A DNA stretch of 64,000 nt, from contig MU831925.1 of NCBI GenBank assembly GCA_029204225.1, positions 1 through 64,000 on the forward strand, given 5' to 3'. The DNA is from Diphasiastrum complanatum. Its lineage: Eukaryota; Streptophyta; Lycopodiopsida; Lycopodiales; Lycopodiaceae. Below are positions 11,658-22,150 of the stretch, one piece after another. A program made the translations under genes and the position numbers. Below the pieces are notes generated by a model that was not told the DNA's origin, did not search any database, and saw only the letters and a list, made by a program, of their open reading frames with translations. Position 1 is the stretch's first letter. Every line of letters begins with the position of its first letter.

Positions 11658-12785
11658 AGCTTCAAACTACAACATGCTACAAAGACCTGGGAGGAGCTCT
11701 GTATGTACCCTCACTAAAGAAGGACTTGTTGTTAGTAGCACAAGTGGCTGACATAAACATTAAAGTTCTCTTCAGCAAATAAGGATGCAAGATCATCGAT
11801 GACAGGACCAACAAGGATCACATTTATTTCCAGAAAAGAAAACCTCTATGAGGCTCAGATCAAGAAGGAAAGTGAGAATGCTTTAAACACCTTGAGCAAT
11901 GAAGATGACTTGTGGCACAAAAGAATGTGCCACATGAATCTCAAGTCGCTCCATGAAATGTGCACGAAGGAGATCGTGAAAGGACTGAACAATCATCGAA
12001 GTAGACTCCAGCTTCTGTGAGGCCTGCATGAAGGGCAAGCAGCATCGTCTACCCTTCACCAATGAAGGCCAAAGAGCAAACGAAGTCTTGGAGCTAGTAC
12101 ACACAAACCTCTCTGGAAAGATGAGTTCAGACTCCCTCGTTGGATCAAAATACTTTGTCACGTTCATTGATGACTATAGTCATATGACTGTCATCTACTA
12201 TCTGAAGTTAAAATTGGATGTGTTTGACGCATTCAAAAGATATGTGGCCTACGTTGAGAGGCACACGGGAGGAAAGAAACCGAAGACTCTCAGAAGTGAC
12301 AATGGTGGAGAGTACACAAGCAATGAATTTTTTGATTTCTATAATGAAAATGGAATTGCAAGGCAGTTGACACCTCCATACACGCCTGAGCACAACGGAG
12401 TGGCTGAAAGGCGAAATAGAACACTTGTAGAAGCAACCCGATGCATGATGGCACAAGCGAACCTACCCAAATCTTTTTGGGCTGAGGCAGTAGTAACTGC
12501 AGGTTACCTTCAAAATCGATCAATAACGAAAGCAGTAGAAGGAAGAAGAATGCCCTATGAAGTGTGGATTGGTGTAAAACCAGATCTATCACACATCAGA
12601 ATATTTGGATGTGCTGCCCATGTGCATATTGCAAAAGAAAAAAAGGTAAAGCTTGATCACAAGTCGGACAAGGGCATCCTTGTAGGATATTCACCAGAGT
12701 CACACAGCTATCGAATTTACAATCTCAATTCCAAGAAAGTAATTTCAAGTAAGGATGGAATCTTTGATGAAGCTGAGTTCCCAGG
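11658..12785 (+). pseudogene. C1 pre-integrase and integrase, interrupted by E1
   Basis: A pre-integrase block with LWHKRMCHMN near 11911-11940 supplies the His pair of the zinc finger. The Cys pair (CEACMKG) follows near 12015-12035 after a frameshift around 12000-12020. From 12028 the core is open: the segment HTNLSGKM has Asn where copia integrases usually carry the first catalytic Asp, the second Asp is in RSDNGGEYTS near 12292-12320, and the Glu is in NGVAERRNRT near 12397-12425. The GKK-rich and GYSPESHSYRIYN blocks complete the C-terminal region. The frame is cut at 12785 by E1 and resumes at 20559. Confidence 0.88.
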
Positions 12786-14030
12786 TGTAGCGCAGGCATC
12801 CCAAAGGGAGCCGGGAACCACGACTTAGCTTCCCAGCCTTCAACTCTTGCCATCCAAACCCACTTGACATACAAGCAGCCAACTCGCCAACAACGATCAG
12901 ACTTAACCAACTTGAAGTTCCGAAAACCAACATTGAGATCCAACCTGGCGCCATGCCAGATCGGGGGTCCCGACGTGGGTGACTTCCCTCCAAGCAAGCC
13001 GCCCGACATACATCAAACTTAACCAACTCGAAGCTTCGTTACAAACGAGTAACATTCATTCCAAGCAAGCGGTCTGACTTACATCAGACTTAACCAACTG
13101 AAAGCTTCGTCACGAGCGCTGGAAGCCAACCTGGCGCCACGCCAGACTGGACAGCCATAAGCAGGTAACATCCACCCAAGCAAGCCATCCAACTCAGCCG
13201 ACAGGTTAGAGCCCGTTCCCCAAGAGCTTAACCCATTCACGTTCATGCAAGGAACACTCAGAACCACAAGCCGCGACAGATATGGAAACAACCAGTTCTT
13301 GGACCAAATGGTCCCGACAGCATACCGCTGGCGCCACGGACCGAATGGTCCCGACGGCATACCGCTGGCGTCCCGGGATACGACCCTCAGCTATGTGCCA
13401 AGTTAAAAATTTTGAAAGCGGCCTTACAACTGGCGCTTTTACCGAACACTGAAACCCATAAGGTAATCAGAGTCAGTTTAAGGAAAATCCCACTTTATTG
13501 ATGAATTTGAGAAGGTTACATTTCAAGTGTGTGACCGACCCTAGTCTCCGGGGCGCTAGCATGCCAAGGCGAGAGACATGACAACATTCCAGCAAGGGAG
13601 GCTGAGACTTGGTTGGAGCTCGCCCTGAGTCACAACCCGCACTCCCCTATAGTATTGGTGTGATTCGGCACCCCCCCTCATACCAAGCACTCTACCCAAG
13701 CTGGTAAAGCACGTTTTTCTCTCTCTAGGATTTTCTCTTTCTAGAAAGTCATTTTCTCTCTCTAGATTTTATTGATCCCCAGGCTTCCTTTAATCATGCC
13801 TAGATCGTGTGAGGTGATTCCACATCGATCTGAGCTCTCTGGACTTCGCTAGAACCGATCAAAGATTTTCAGCCATAGGAACTTGGCACCGGCTGGATTC
13901 TGGTCACAGTGGCGCCGGGAGCGGCGCCGGCGTCGTTGGCGCCGGGAGCAGCAGTGGCGCTGCTGGCGCCGGGGACATAGCTGGCGCCGATGGTGCCGCA
14001 AGTAAAGCTTGTAAAGGTAGCTTTACAACA
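12786..14030 (-). repeat. E1 3' LTR (family A)
   Basis: The LTR starts TGTAGCGCAGGC on the plus strand and ends TTTACAACA, 1245 bp. The internal PPT complement TCCACCCCACCTTT (14031-14044) abuts it. A hairpin CTGATG-TCCT-CATCAG lies at 14052-14067, in the same relative position as in all other A and B elements. Confidence 0.93.
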
Positions 14031-15983
14031 TCCACCCCACCTTTATAAAATCTGATGTCCTCATCAGATGTCAGATTAAAGTAAAGGTGTCTCCCAATTA
14101 AAATGACTATACATTTAAGCTACTAGGCACAGTACTCAATTTACTGGCCACTTTTTATTAACATTGAAGCTGGCACACCACAAGTCGGAGGCTCAGTTCT
14201 TTGTACTGAAAAATTACATAACTTGGAAATATATCTTTGTCTGGGAAAAGCGTAGATTTGATATCGCTTTCATAAAACCCGAGAACCTTATTAACTGGTG
14301 GCAGAGGTCTTTCTTTGAAATGTTCGCCCCTGTCGCTTTTGACTTTCGACTTTGGAACTCCTTTGAGCTCCTGATTTGTCCTTGATGCATTTTGTGTTGA
14401 GCTCCCTGAGCTCCAGATTTGTTCAGTTCCGCACAGGTATCAAGGCTCCCTGAGCCGAAGGATTTATCGTTTAATTGCCCACTTTATGGTCCACTCCGTG
14501 CCTTGTTGCTTCTGCACCTTGATTTCTCTCCTTGTCCCAGCCTGATCTTGATACTTTTCCATCTTGGCTCTTTAAGGTAGGCAAAGATTGAGTACTCCGC
14601 AATGCACCTCTCACTTAGCTTGAAGTAGCTCTTTGAATCAGCCCAAATGTAACCATTGACCTCGTGGAAAGCCAAAGGGTCGCACCAGTTTGATCCGCAT
14701 CCGAACTATCTCTTCGCGTTTGTTTGAAGCACCATGTCCGTCGCGCAAAACTTGACTTTCACAATTCCATCACGGTCAGTTGCCTCACAGTCAAAACAAG
14801 AAGTGTACATCGAGCTTGGCTTCAAGTAGCTCTCTTTGAATCAGACACATGCACCCAGAGTTTGCACTAGTCCGATCTCAATGCGAACTGTCCCTTAGCG
14901 TCCGTTCGAAATACCAAGTCTCTCATGCAAGACTCAACTTTCTCAGTTCCTTCATTGATCAGCTGCCTTACACGTAACACAAGCCAGCGAACTCATATGT
15001 TTCCTCATCATTGCTGGTCCAGAGAAAGCCTATAACAAGCTTTCCTTTCCCAACAAAAACTTGTCAACTTATTAGGTCCAAAGTTCGCCAGTCTCCTCGT
15101 GTGAGTATGGCTAGGTCACCTTGAATTTGCCCCCATTTTGATCAACTTTAATTCAGAATTTGCCCCAAGAGAGAGGTGTGTGTGATAGTTCCCCTCCACT
15201 TAATAAATCAGCTGATCGGACTTTAGAGTAGAGTTCTTCGGACAAAAAGCCTTTCCAACACTTTGCTTCCCATCTGCTAGGATTATGGCTCGATCCAACT
15301 TGTTGCCAATCTCTGAAGAGGATCCTAGTCTTTTCCCCTTTGAGGAAAAACCCAACTGATACTGGATATCACCCATGCTCAGTGAGTTTCAGTTCCGAAG
15401 GTGGCCGTCCCAAAATGAAGACCAACTGCTCCATAGAAGATCTCCCCTGAAATAGCCCTTTCCAACTTTTGACTTCCTCCTTGCGTCTGGTGGGCGTTGT
15501 TGCAAATGAAACTAACCCAAGAAATAGGCTAGCCATCCATCCTTTGCAAACATTGAGTCGTTTCGTTGTCGTTCACGTGTGAGTACTTGAACTGCAAATC
15601 CGCCCCACAGATTCTGTAGTCCTCTTTGTTTGATGGTATCAGCCTTCAAAAGAAAAGGTTCCTTCTCGAGCCATCAGCTCCTTGTATCACAAGCAATCAT
15701 GCAAACCAGGCAAAGCACGAGTACTAAGACTCACCACGAATACATACAAGTAAGACACTCAGGCAGGTTTACTAACAAGTAACAAAGACAAGGTCCCCCT
15801 TTGAGATGGTCCTGCCAACGGACCTTTGCCTGGCCGCGCCCATACAAATCGATCACGGAATTAGCCCACATAGGACACCCCTCCAACCATCCGTGCTTTC
15901 ACCATTAAGCAGCACATTGCCTCAGTCACGCCCCACCACTTTTTGGTCGATAGCCCTTATAGCTAAACGATCGGCAGCTATCC
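14031..15983 (-). other. E1 internal region (non-coding family A)
   Basis: This is the A internal sequence in minus orientation, from the PPT to the distal half of the leader. The only sizeable frame, 63 residues at 14484-14675, recurs in other A copies with a few substitutions. I find no domain. It has a single copy of the 252-bp segment that is duplicated in E2 and E4. It breaks off at 15983 inside the leader (GGCAGCTATCC), where B sequence begins. Confidence 0.8.
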
Positions 15984-16038
15984 TTGAATATACCACCCCC
16001 GTGGACGCACCCGTGCTTTCACCGTCAGGCAGCACTCC

Positions 16039-17040
16039 ATGCGTTGCTTCAACTGTCATCAGCAAGGTCACTCTTGGAGATCATGCCCCAAACCATTAAA
16101 TAAGCAAATCATGGCTGCCATTGAAGGATTTGATAGGATGGAGAGAGAGGCATTTGATCAAGAAGATGGTGAACAAGATGATGAAGAGGACCCAGAAACG
16201 GATTTGACGGAGTCTGACCTGAATGCCTTGCATCAGATAGGGGCACTTGCAGCTTATCGTGAACATCTTATGGCGACTCCTGCGAGAGGATCCAAGTTAT
16301 TGTACCTGAAAGGCTGTATTCAAGGCAGGATCATTTACTTCATGGTAGACCTGGGGGCGTCACATAACTACTTGTCAGAAAAACTGACAGGAGAATTGGA
16401 CATCCAATGTGAAGAAAATGTGACTCCTATTTGTGTGGAGACCGCAAAAGGTACAATGACCACTTGTAGATTGGCAACCAACTTACCAATCTCTCTGGGA
16501 GCCTGGAAGAATCGACTAACGTTCACAATCTTGAAGATGGATGCCTTCGACGCTATTTTGGGATTAAGCTGGTTTAACGAACATGTGGTGGCCTTCTTGG
16601 CAAAAGGGGTTAACCTTGTGTTATTATATAATGGCAGGAGACCTTGTGTCGTCAGAGTTGTGCCAGGGGGCCAACTAGAAAAGAACGACACAAATGAACC
16701 TGAGCCAACCATTCCTCCCAATCTCATTCACCTATTTAACGAAGGACAACCAACAGTGACAGACCAGTTGACACGGGAACAAATGGAGCCAAAATTGCCT
16801 ATAGTCTCTACATCAAAGGTGAATTCAAGTGCCGATGCAGAGCTCAAGGAGCTCACCTTGTGTGACCAAGCGAAAACTCACCTTTTTAATGAAAGACATC
16901 CAACAGTGACAAACCAGCTGACGCGAGGTCAAATGGAGCCAACATTGCCTGCAGTTTCTACGTCAAAGGTGAATCTAAGTGCCGATGCAGAGCTCAAGGA
17001 GCTCAACCTGGACGACCAAACAAAATATCTATTGTCCTAG
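16039..17040 (+). pseudogene. B-gag C-terminal part: zinc knuckle and protease-like domain
   Basis: The fragment begins at the CFNCHQQGHSWRSC zinc knuckle. An acidic linker follows (a DGEQDDEEDPETD run), then a retropepsin-like domain whose active-site motif is VDLGASHNYLS near residues 103-113, with Leu where Ser or Thr is usual. The ILGLSWF segment further on is the second conserved retropepsin element. After the protease domain a 50-residue segment is repeated in tandem (16729-16878 and 16879-17028, exactly 150 bp); E5 has one copy. The frame stops at 17038-17040 with no pol behind it. The missing N-terminal gag makes it a pseudogene although the remaining frame is intact. Confidence 0.85.
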
Positions 17041-17407
17041 GGGACTCATCCAGATGTGCGACGACAACGACATATCTGAGGCTTAAGGGAGCCGTGAGTA
17101 CCTTTTTCTTTCATGCTAATAAAGTAAGCCGCATTTCTCATTGAGGAGTGAGCTTCAGTTTGATGTCTAAGTGCAGCAGCTTCACACAGGTTTTACGTAA
17201 GTGAACTAGATCCACACTTTTCCTGTGCTGGGTGTAAAACACAATATCATTACTCTGCTTTACAGTTGGCTTCCTTTGGCCGGTGAATCAAGCCCGTGCC
17301 CTTGTATATGTGACTAAAGTCTGGCCGGTGAATTAAGCCCGTGCCATGAGTCTTAGGTTCTAGTTTGGCCCTGATGAGGACATCAGCTTTCTCAAACGAG
17401 GGGAGGA
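17041..17407 (+). promoter_or_regulatory. 3' UTR, pre-PPT hairpin and PPT of the truncated B-gag copy
   Basis: This is the non-coding tail shared with E5. It contains the perfect hairpin CTGATG-AGGA-CATCAG at 17371-17386 and a purine tract ACGAGGGGAGGA at 17396-17407 directly before the LTR, where plus-strand DNA synthesis would be primed. Confidence 0.85.
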
Positions 17408-19252
17408 TGTTGTAAAGCTGACTTGGGTGCACCCAGCGTGCCTTGTAAGACTCAAAGGGGTGACACTCCCTAAGGTCCCAGAGCAAGTTAGAATGTCAAG
17501 GACTGAGCCTCCGACCTGTGGTGAGCCAGTCAAGTAGTCACAAAGTCATGAGCTAGCTCTAGAGCTCGAGTCATGGCCTAGTCAGGAAAGCAGGTTGATT
17601 CGGCCGCCGGGACGGCTCCCGGGACCCATGTCCGGGAGCCAGACTGATTCTGCCAGGCTTGCCAGGCTTAATCAGCAAAATAAAAACTAAGTCCTAAAAA
17701 GCGTGCTTTACCAGAAAGCACTATGTTTCAAACCAGAGGGGGTGCGCCGAATCACAGCAGAACAATAGGAGGAGTCCGACAGACAGAAACTTGGGCAGCT
17801 CAACCAGCGCCAGGAATCCAGTCGCCAGGTCTCAGCTCCCTCTACCAGCACGAGCCAGGCACAATGCCCAGCACGTGTTGGTGGCCCCGAGACCGGTCAG
17901 TCTATGTATGAATGTAACCTCTTCCAAATCTAATAAAGTTGATCCTTGGGGATGATTACCATTTCGGTTTCGCCTCCGGGACTGGTCCAAGTGGAAGGAC
18001 CCTTACTACAATCTTTTTGCGTCGCTGGCGCCTAAGGGTCTGTTGTAAAGCTGACTTGGGTGCACCCAGCGTGCCCTGTAAGACTCAAAGGGGTGACACT
18101 CCCTAAGGTCCCAGAGCAAGTTAGAATGTCAAGGACTGAGCCTCCGACCTGTGGTGAGCCAGTCAAGTAGTCACAAAGTCATTAGCTAGCTCTGGAGCTC
18201 GAGTCATGGCCTAGTCAGGAAAGCAGGTTGATTCGGCCGCCGGGACGGCTCCCGGGACCCATGTCCGGGAGCCAGACTGATTCTGCCAGGCTTGCCAGGC
18301 TTAATCAGCAAAATAAAAACTAAGTCCTAAAAAGCGTGCTTTACCAGAAAGCACTATGTTTCAAACCAGAGGGGGTGCGCCGAATTACAGCAGAACTATA
18401 GGGGGAGTCCGGCAGACAGAAACTTGGGCAGCTCAACCAGCGCCAGGAATCCAGTCGCCAGGTCTCAGCTCCCTCTACCAGCACGAGCCAGGCACAATGC
18501 CCAGCACGTGTTGGTGGCCCCGAGACCGGTCAGTCTATGTATGAATGTAACCTCTTCCAAATCTAATAAAGTTGATCCTTGGGGATGATTACCATTTCGG
18601 TTTCGCCTCCGGGACTGGTCCAAGTGGAAGGACCCTTACTACAACCTTTTTGCGTCGCTGGCGCCTAAGGGTCCCTGTCATCGACATGGGGCTTGCCGCT
18701 ATGCCAATTGGTCAGTTTGGCGACCACTATGCCTTGGGTTTCATGTGTGGCTTGTCTTTGCCTTTGGTTACCTTTTGGGGACGGATTCTGAGTTGGCTTT
18801 CGGGTTGGTTGGGATTCCAGTTTTCTTAAGTCTGAATGGTTAAGCTTGTTACGATTCTGAGTTGGCTTTTACGTAAGTGCATGATGGATGAATGTTAGAC
18901 TTAAGCGCGTGTTGGGGAAACCGCTCAAGTCCCAGCGCCCTTTGAGGCGCCGGCGCTACAGGGTCCCTGTCATCGACATGGGGCTTGCCGCTATGCCAAT
19001 TGGTCAGTTTGGCGACCACTATGCCTTGGGTTTCATGTGTGGCTTGTCTTTGCCTTTGGTTACCTTTTGGGGACGGATTCTGAGTTGGCTTTCGGGTTGG
19101 TTGGGATTCCAGTTTTCTTAAGTCTGAATGGTTAAGCTTGTTACGATTCTAAGTTGGCTTTTACGTAAGTGCATGATGGATGAATGTTAGACTTAAGCGC
19201 GTGTTGGGGAAACCGCTCAAGTCCCAGCGCCCTTTGAGGCGCCGGCGCAACA
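17408..19252 (+). repeat. B LTR split by a solo B LTR
   Basis: The host LTR runs 17408-18040 and resumes at 18961-19252. Joined at one copy of GGGTC it is 920 bp, the standard B length. It carries the GTGCTTT-ACCAG-AAAGCAC hairpin at 17703-17721 and CTAATAAAG as a poly(A) signal near 17930. Confidence 0.92.
18041..18960 (+). repeat. Solo B LTR inserted in a B LTR, TSD GGGTC
   Basis: This is a complete 920-bp LTR from TGTTGTAAAGCTGAC to GGCGCTACA, with GGGTC at 18036-18040 and again at 18961-18965. There is no PBS, internal region or PPT, so it is a solo LTR left by recombination between the two LTRs of a former full element. Confidence 0.93.
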
Positions 19253-19308
19253 GTGGCCATTTCCGTGAGATTCGGATAGCTGACCGGCCAGTCGGCTCTG
19301 ATACCACA
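19253..19308 (-). other. E1 primer-binding site and proximal leader
   Basis: GCTCTGATACCA at 19295-19306 is the complement of the initiator-Met PBS, two bases inside the E1 5' LTR. Only about 40 bp of leader remain before the B insert. Confidence 0.92.
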
Positions 19309-20553
19309 TGTAGCGCAGGCATCCCAAAGGGAGCCGGGAACCACGACTTAGCTTCCCAGCCTTCAACTCTTGCCATCCAAACCCACTTGACATACAAGCA
19401 GCCAACTCGCCAACAACGATCAGACTTAACCAACTTGAAGTTCCGAAAACCAACATTGAGATCCAACCTGGCGCCATGCCAGATCGGGGGTCCCGACGTG
19501 GGTGACTTCCCTCCAAGCAAGCCGCCCGACATACATCAAACTTAACCAACTCGAAGCTTCGTTACAAACGAGTAACATCCATTCCAAGCAAGCGGTCTGA
19601 CTTACATCAGACTTAACCAACTGAAAGCTTCGTCACGAGCGCTGGAAGCCAACCTGGCGCCACGCCAGACTGGACAGCCATAAACAGGTAACATCCACCC
19701 AAGCAAGCCATCCAACTCAGCCGACAGGTTAGAGCCCGTTCCCCAAGAGCTTAACCCATTCACGTTCATGCAAGGAACACTCAGAACCACAAGCCGCGAC
19801 AGATATGGAAACAACCAGTTCTTGGACCAAATGGTCCCGACAGCATACCGCTGGCGCCACGGACCGAATGGTCCCGACGGCATACCGCTGGCGTTCCGGG
19901 ATACGACCCTCAGCTATGTGCCAAGTTAAAAATTTTGAAAGCGGCCTTACAACTGGCACTTTTACCGAACACTGAAACTCATAAGGTAATCAGAGTCAGT
20001 TTAAGGAAAATCCCACTTTATTGATGAATTTGAGAAGGTTACATTTCAAGTGTGTGACCGACCCTAGTCTCCGGGGCGCTAGCATGCCAAGGCGAGAGCC
20101 ATGACAACATTCCAGCAAGGGAGGCTGAGACTTGGTTGGAGCTCGCCCTGAGTCGCAACCCGCACTCCCCTATAGTATTGGTGTGATTCGGCACCCCCTC
20201 TCATACCAAGCACTCTACCCAAGCTGGTAAAGCACGTTTTTCCTTCTCTAGGATTTTCTCTTTCTAGAAAGTCATTTTCTCTCTCTAGATTTTATTGATC
20301 CCCAGGCTTCCTTTAATCATGCCTAGATCGTGTGAGGTGATTGCACATCGATCTGAGCTCTCTGGACTTCGCTAGAACCGATCAAAGATTTTCAGCCATA
20401 GGAACTTGGCGCCGGCTGGATTCTGGTCACAGTGGCGCCGGGAGCGGCGCCGGCGTCATTGGCGCCGGGAGCAGCAGTGGCGCTGCTGGCGCCGGGGTCA
20501 TAGCTGGCGCCGATGGCGCCGCAAGTAAAGCTTGTAAAGGTAGCTTTACAACA
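19309..20553 (-). repeat. E1 5' LTR (family A)
   Basis: It is 1245 bp, TGTAGCGCAGGC to TTTACAACA on the plus strand, and almost identical to 12786-14030. CCAGG follows at 20554-20558. Confidence 0.93.
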
Positions 20554-20558
20554 CCAGG

Positions 20559-20932
20559 TGACCATGACACAAATGGGTACAAGGTCTTCAACATTCAGCC
20601 ATACTGGATTGAAGAGGGAGTCTCAGAGGCTGAACAAAGAGAGGACCAGGAAATGCCTCAACAAAATCAGGAAAATGAAAATCAAACAGGCGATCAGCCT
20701 AACATGGTAGAGAAGCAGGCACCAAGGAGATCCAACTGAGATCGAAGCCCGTCTCAAAGATTGCTCGAAAGCTTGGAATCCACCCAAGAAGCAGAATTTG
20801 AATTTTGTGGAGTTACAACTAACCCGAGCTCATATCAAGAAGCAATGGACAGCCCTGAACGCAACAAGTGGCAGGAAGCCATGGACAAAGAAATAGACTC
20901 CATGAAGAAGCATAAAGTATGGACTCTGCAGC
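20559..20932 (+). pseudogene. C1 linker and start of reverse transcriptase
   Basis: Copia coding sequence resumes after E1 and one TSD copy. A Glu/Gln-rich linker (a QENENQTGDQP region) contains a stop near 20737-20739. Then SSYQEAMDSPERNKWQEAMD and EIDSMKKHKVW mark the conserved beginning of copia RT. It is cut at 20932 by E2; the next residues are found at 35202. Confidence 0.85.
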
Positions 20933-22136
20933 TGTTGTAAAGCTACCTTTACAAGCTTTACTTACGGCGGCAGCTATGTCCCCGGCGCCAGCAGCGCCCT
21001 TGCTACTCCCGGCGCCACTGTGACCAGAATTCAGCCGACGCCAAGTTCCTATGGCTGAAAATCTTTGATCGGTTCTAGCGGAGTAGAGAGAGCTCAGATC
21101 GATGTGCAATCACCTCACACGATCTAGGCATGATTAAAGGAAGCCTGGGGATCAATAAAATCTAGAAAGAGAAAATGACTTTCTAGAAAGAAAAAATCCT
21201 AGAGAGAGAAAAACGTGCTTTACCAGCTTGGGTAGAGTGCTTGGTATGAGGGGGGTGCCGAATCACACCAATACTATAGGGGAGTGTGGGTTGCGACTCA
21301 GGGCGAGCTCCAACCAAGTCTCAGCCTCCCTTGCTGGAATGTTATCATGGCTCTCGCCTTGGCATGCTAGCGCCCCGGAGACTAGGGTCGGTCACACACT
21401 TGAAATCCTTCTCAGATTTATCAATAAAGTGGGATTTTCCTCAAACTGACTCTGATTACCTTCTGGGATCCAGTGTTCGATCAAAGCGCCAGTTGTAAGG
21501 CCGCTTTCAAAAATTTTAACTTGGCACATAGTTGAGGGTCGTATCCCGGGATGCCAGCGGTATGCCGTCGGGACCATTCGGTCCGTGGCGCCAGCGGTAT
21601 GTTGTCGGGACCATTTGGTCCAGGAACTGGTTGTTTCCATATCTGTCGCGGCTTGTGGTTCTGAGTGTTCCTTGCATGAACATGAATGGGTTAAGCTCTT
21701 GGGGAACGGGCTCTAACATGTCGGCTGAGTTGGATGGCTTGCTTGGGTGGATGTTACCTGTTTATGGCTGTCCAGTCTGGCGTGGCGCCAGGTTGGCTTC
21801 CAGCACTCATGACGAAGCTTTCAGTTGGTTAAGTCTGATGTAAGTCAGACCGCTTGCTTGGAATGGATGTTACTCGTTTGTAACGAAGCTTCGAGTTGGT
21901 TAAGTTTGATGTATGTCGGGCGGCTTGCTTGGAGGGAAGTCACCCACATCGGGACCCCCGATCTGGCATGGCTCCAGGTTGAATCTCAATGTTGGTTTTC
22001 GGAACTTCAAGTTGGTTAAGTCTGATCGTTGTTGGCAAGTTGGCTGCTTGTATGTCAAGTGGGTTTGGATGGCAAGAGTTGAAGGCTGGGAAGCTAAGTC
22101 ATGGTTCCCGGCTCCCTTTGGGATGCCTGCGCTACA
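20933..22136 (+). repeat. E2 5' LTR (family A)
   Basis: It is 1204 bp. The terminal hairpin TTGTAAAG-CTAC-CTTTACAA is at 20935-20954, the R-region hairpin CTTTACC/GGTAGAG at 21218-21237, and two GGACC-ATTY-GGTCC hairpins at 21571-21584 and 21608-21621, the last two in a 37-bp tandem repeat. It is shorter than the E1 LTRs because part of the GGCGCC tract is missing. Confidence 0.93.
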
Positions 22137-22138
22137 TG

Positions 22139-22150
22139 TGGTATCAGAGC
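22139..22150 (+). other. E2 primer-binding site
   Basis: TGGTATCAGAGC lies two bases after the LTR end and is complementary to initiator tRNA-Met. Confidence 0.95.

Larger units (their letters stand above)
15984..19252 (+). mobile_element. 5'-truncated B-gag element inside E1
   Basis: Plus-strand sequence starts with a short segment holding one leader-type hairpin (GCTTTCACCGTCAGGCAGC, about 16015-16034), then jumps to the gag zinc knuckle at 16039. Gag-protease, 3' UTR, pre-PPT hairpin (17371-17386), PPT (17396-17407) and a 3' B LTR follow. The 5' LTR and most of gag are missing. At the right edge it meets the E1 leader next to the E1 PBS. This organisation (gag-protease, stop, 3' UTR, LTR) is the same as in E5, so the gag-only form exists in at least two copies. 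Confidence 0.85.
12786..20553 (-). mobile_element. Family A element E1 (minus), TSD CCAGG
   Basis: Two 1245-bp A LTRs in minus orientation (12786-14030 and 19309-20553) bound the element. CCAGG is duplicated at 12781-12785 and 20554-20558. The PPT complement follows the left LTR and the PBS complement precedes the right LTR. The LTRs differ at roughly a dozen positions, about 1%, so E1 is much younger than C1. Its leader is interrupted by a 5'-truncated B-gag element in plus orientation (15984-19252), with loss of most of the stem-loop array. E1 itself encodes no recognisable protein. Confidence 0.92.

Noticed and set aside
20341-20739. Gly/Ala-rich frames (for example also near 34555-34908 and 56121-56351)
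   Set aside because: They are the translated GGCGCC tract of the A LTR; the composition comes from the DNA repeat.
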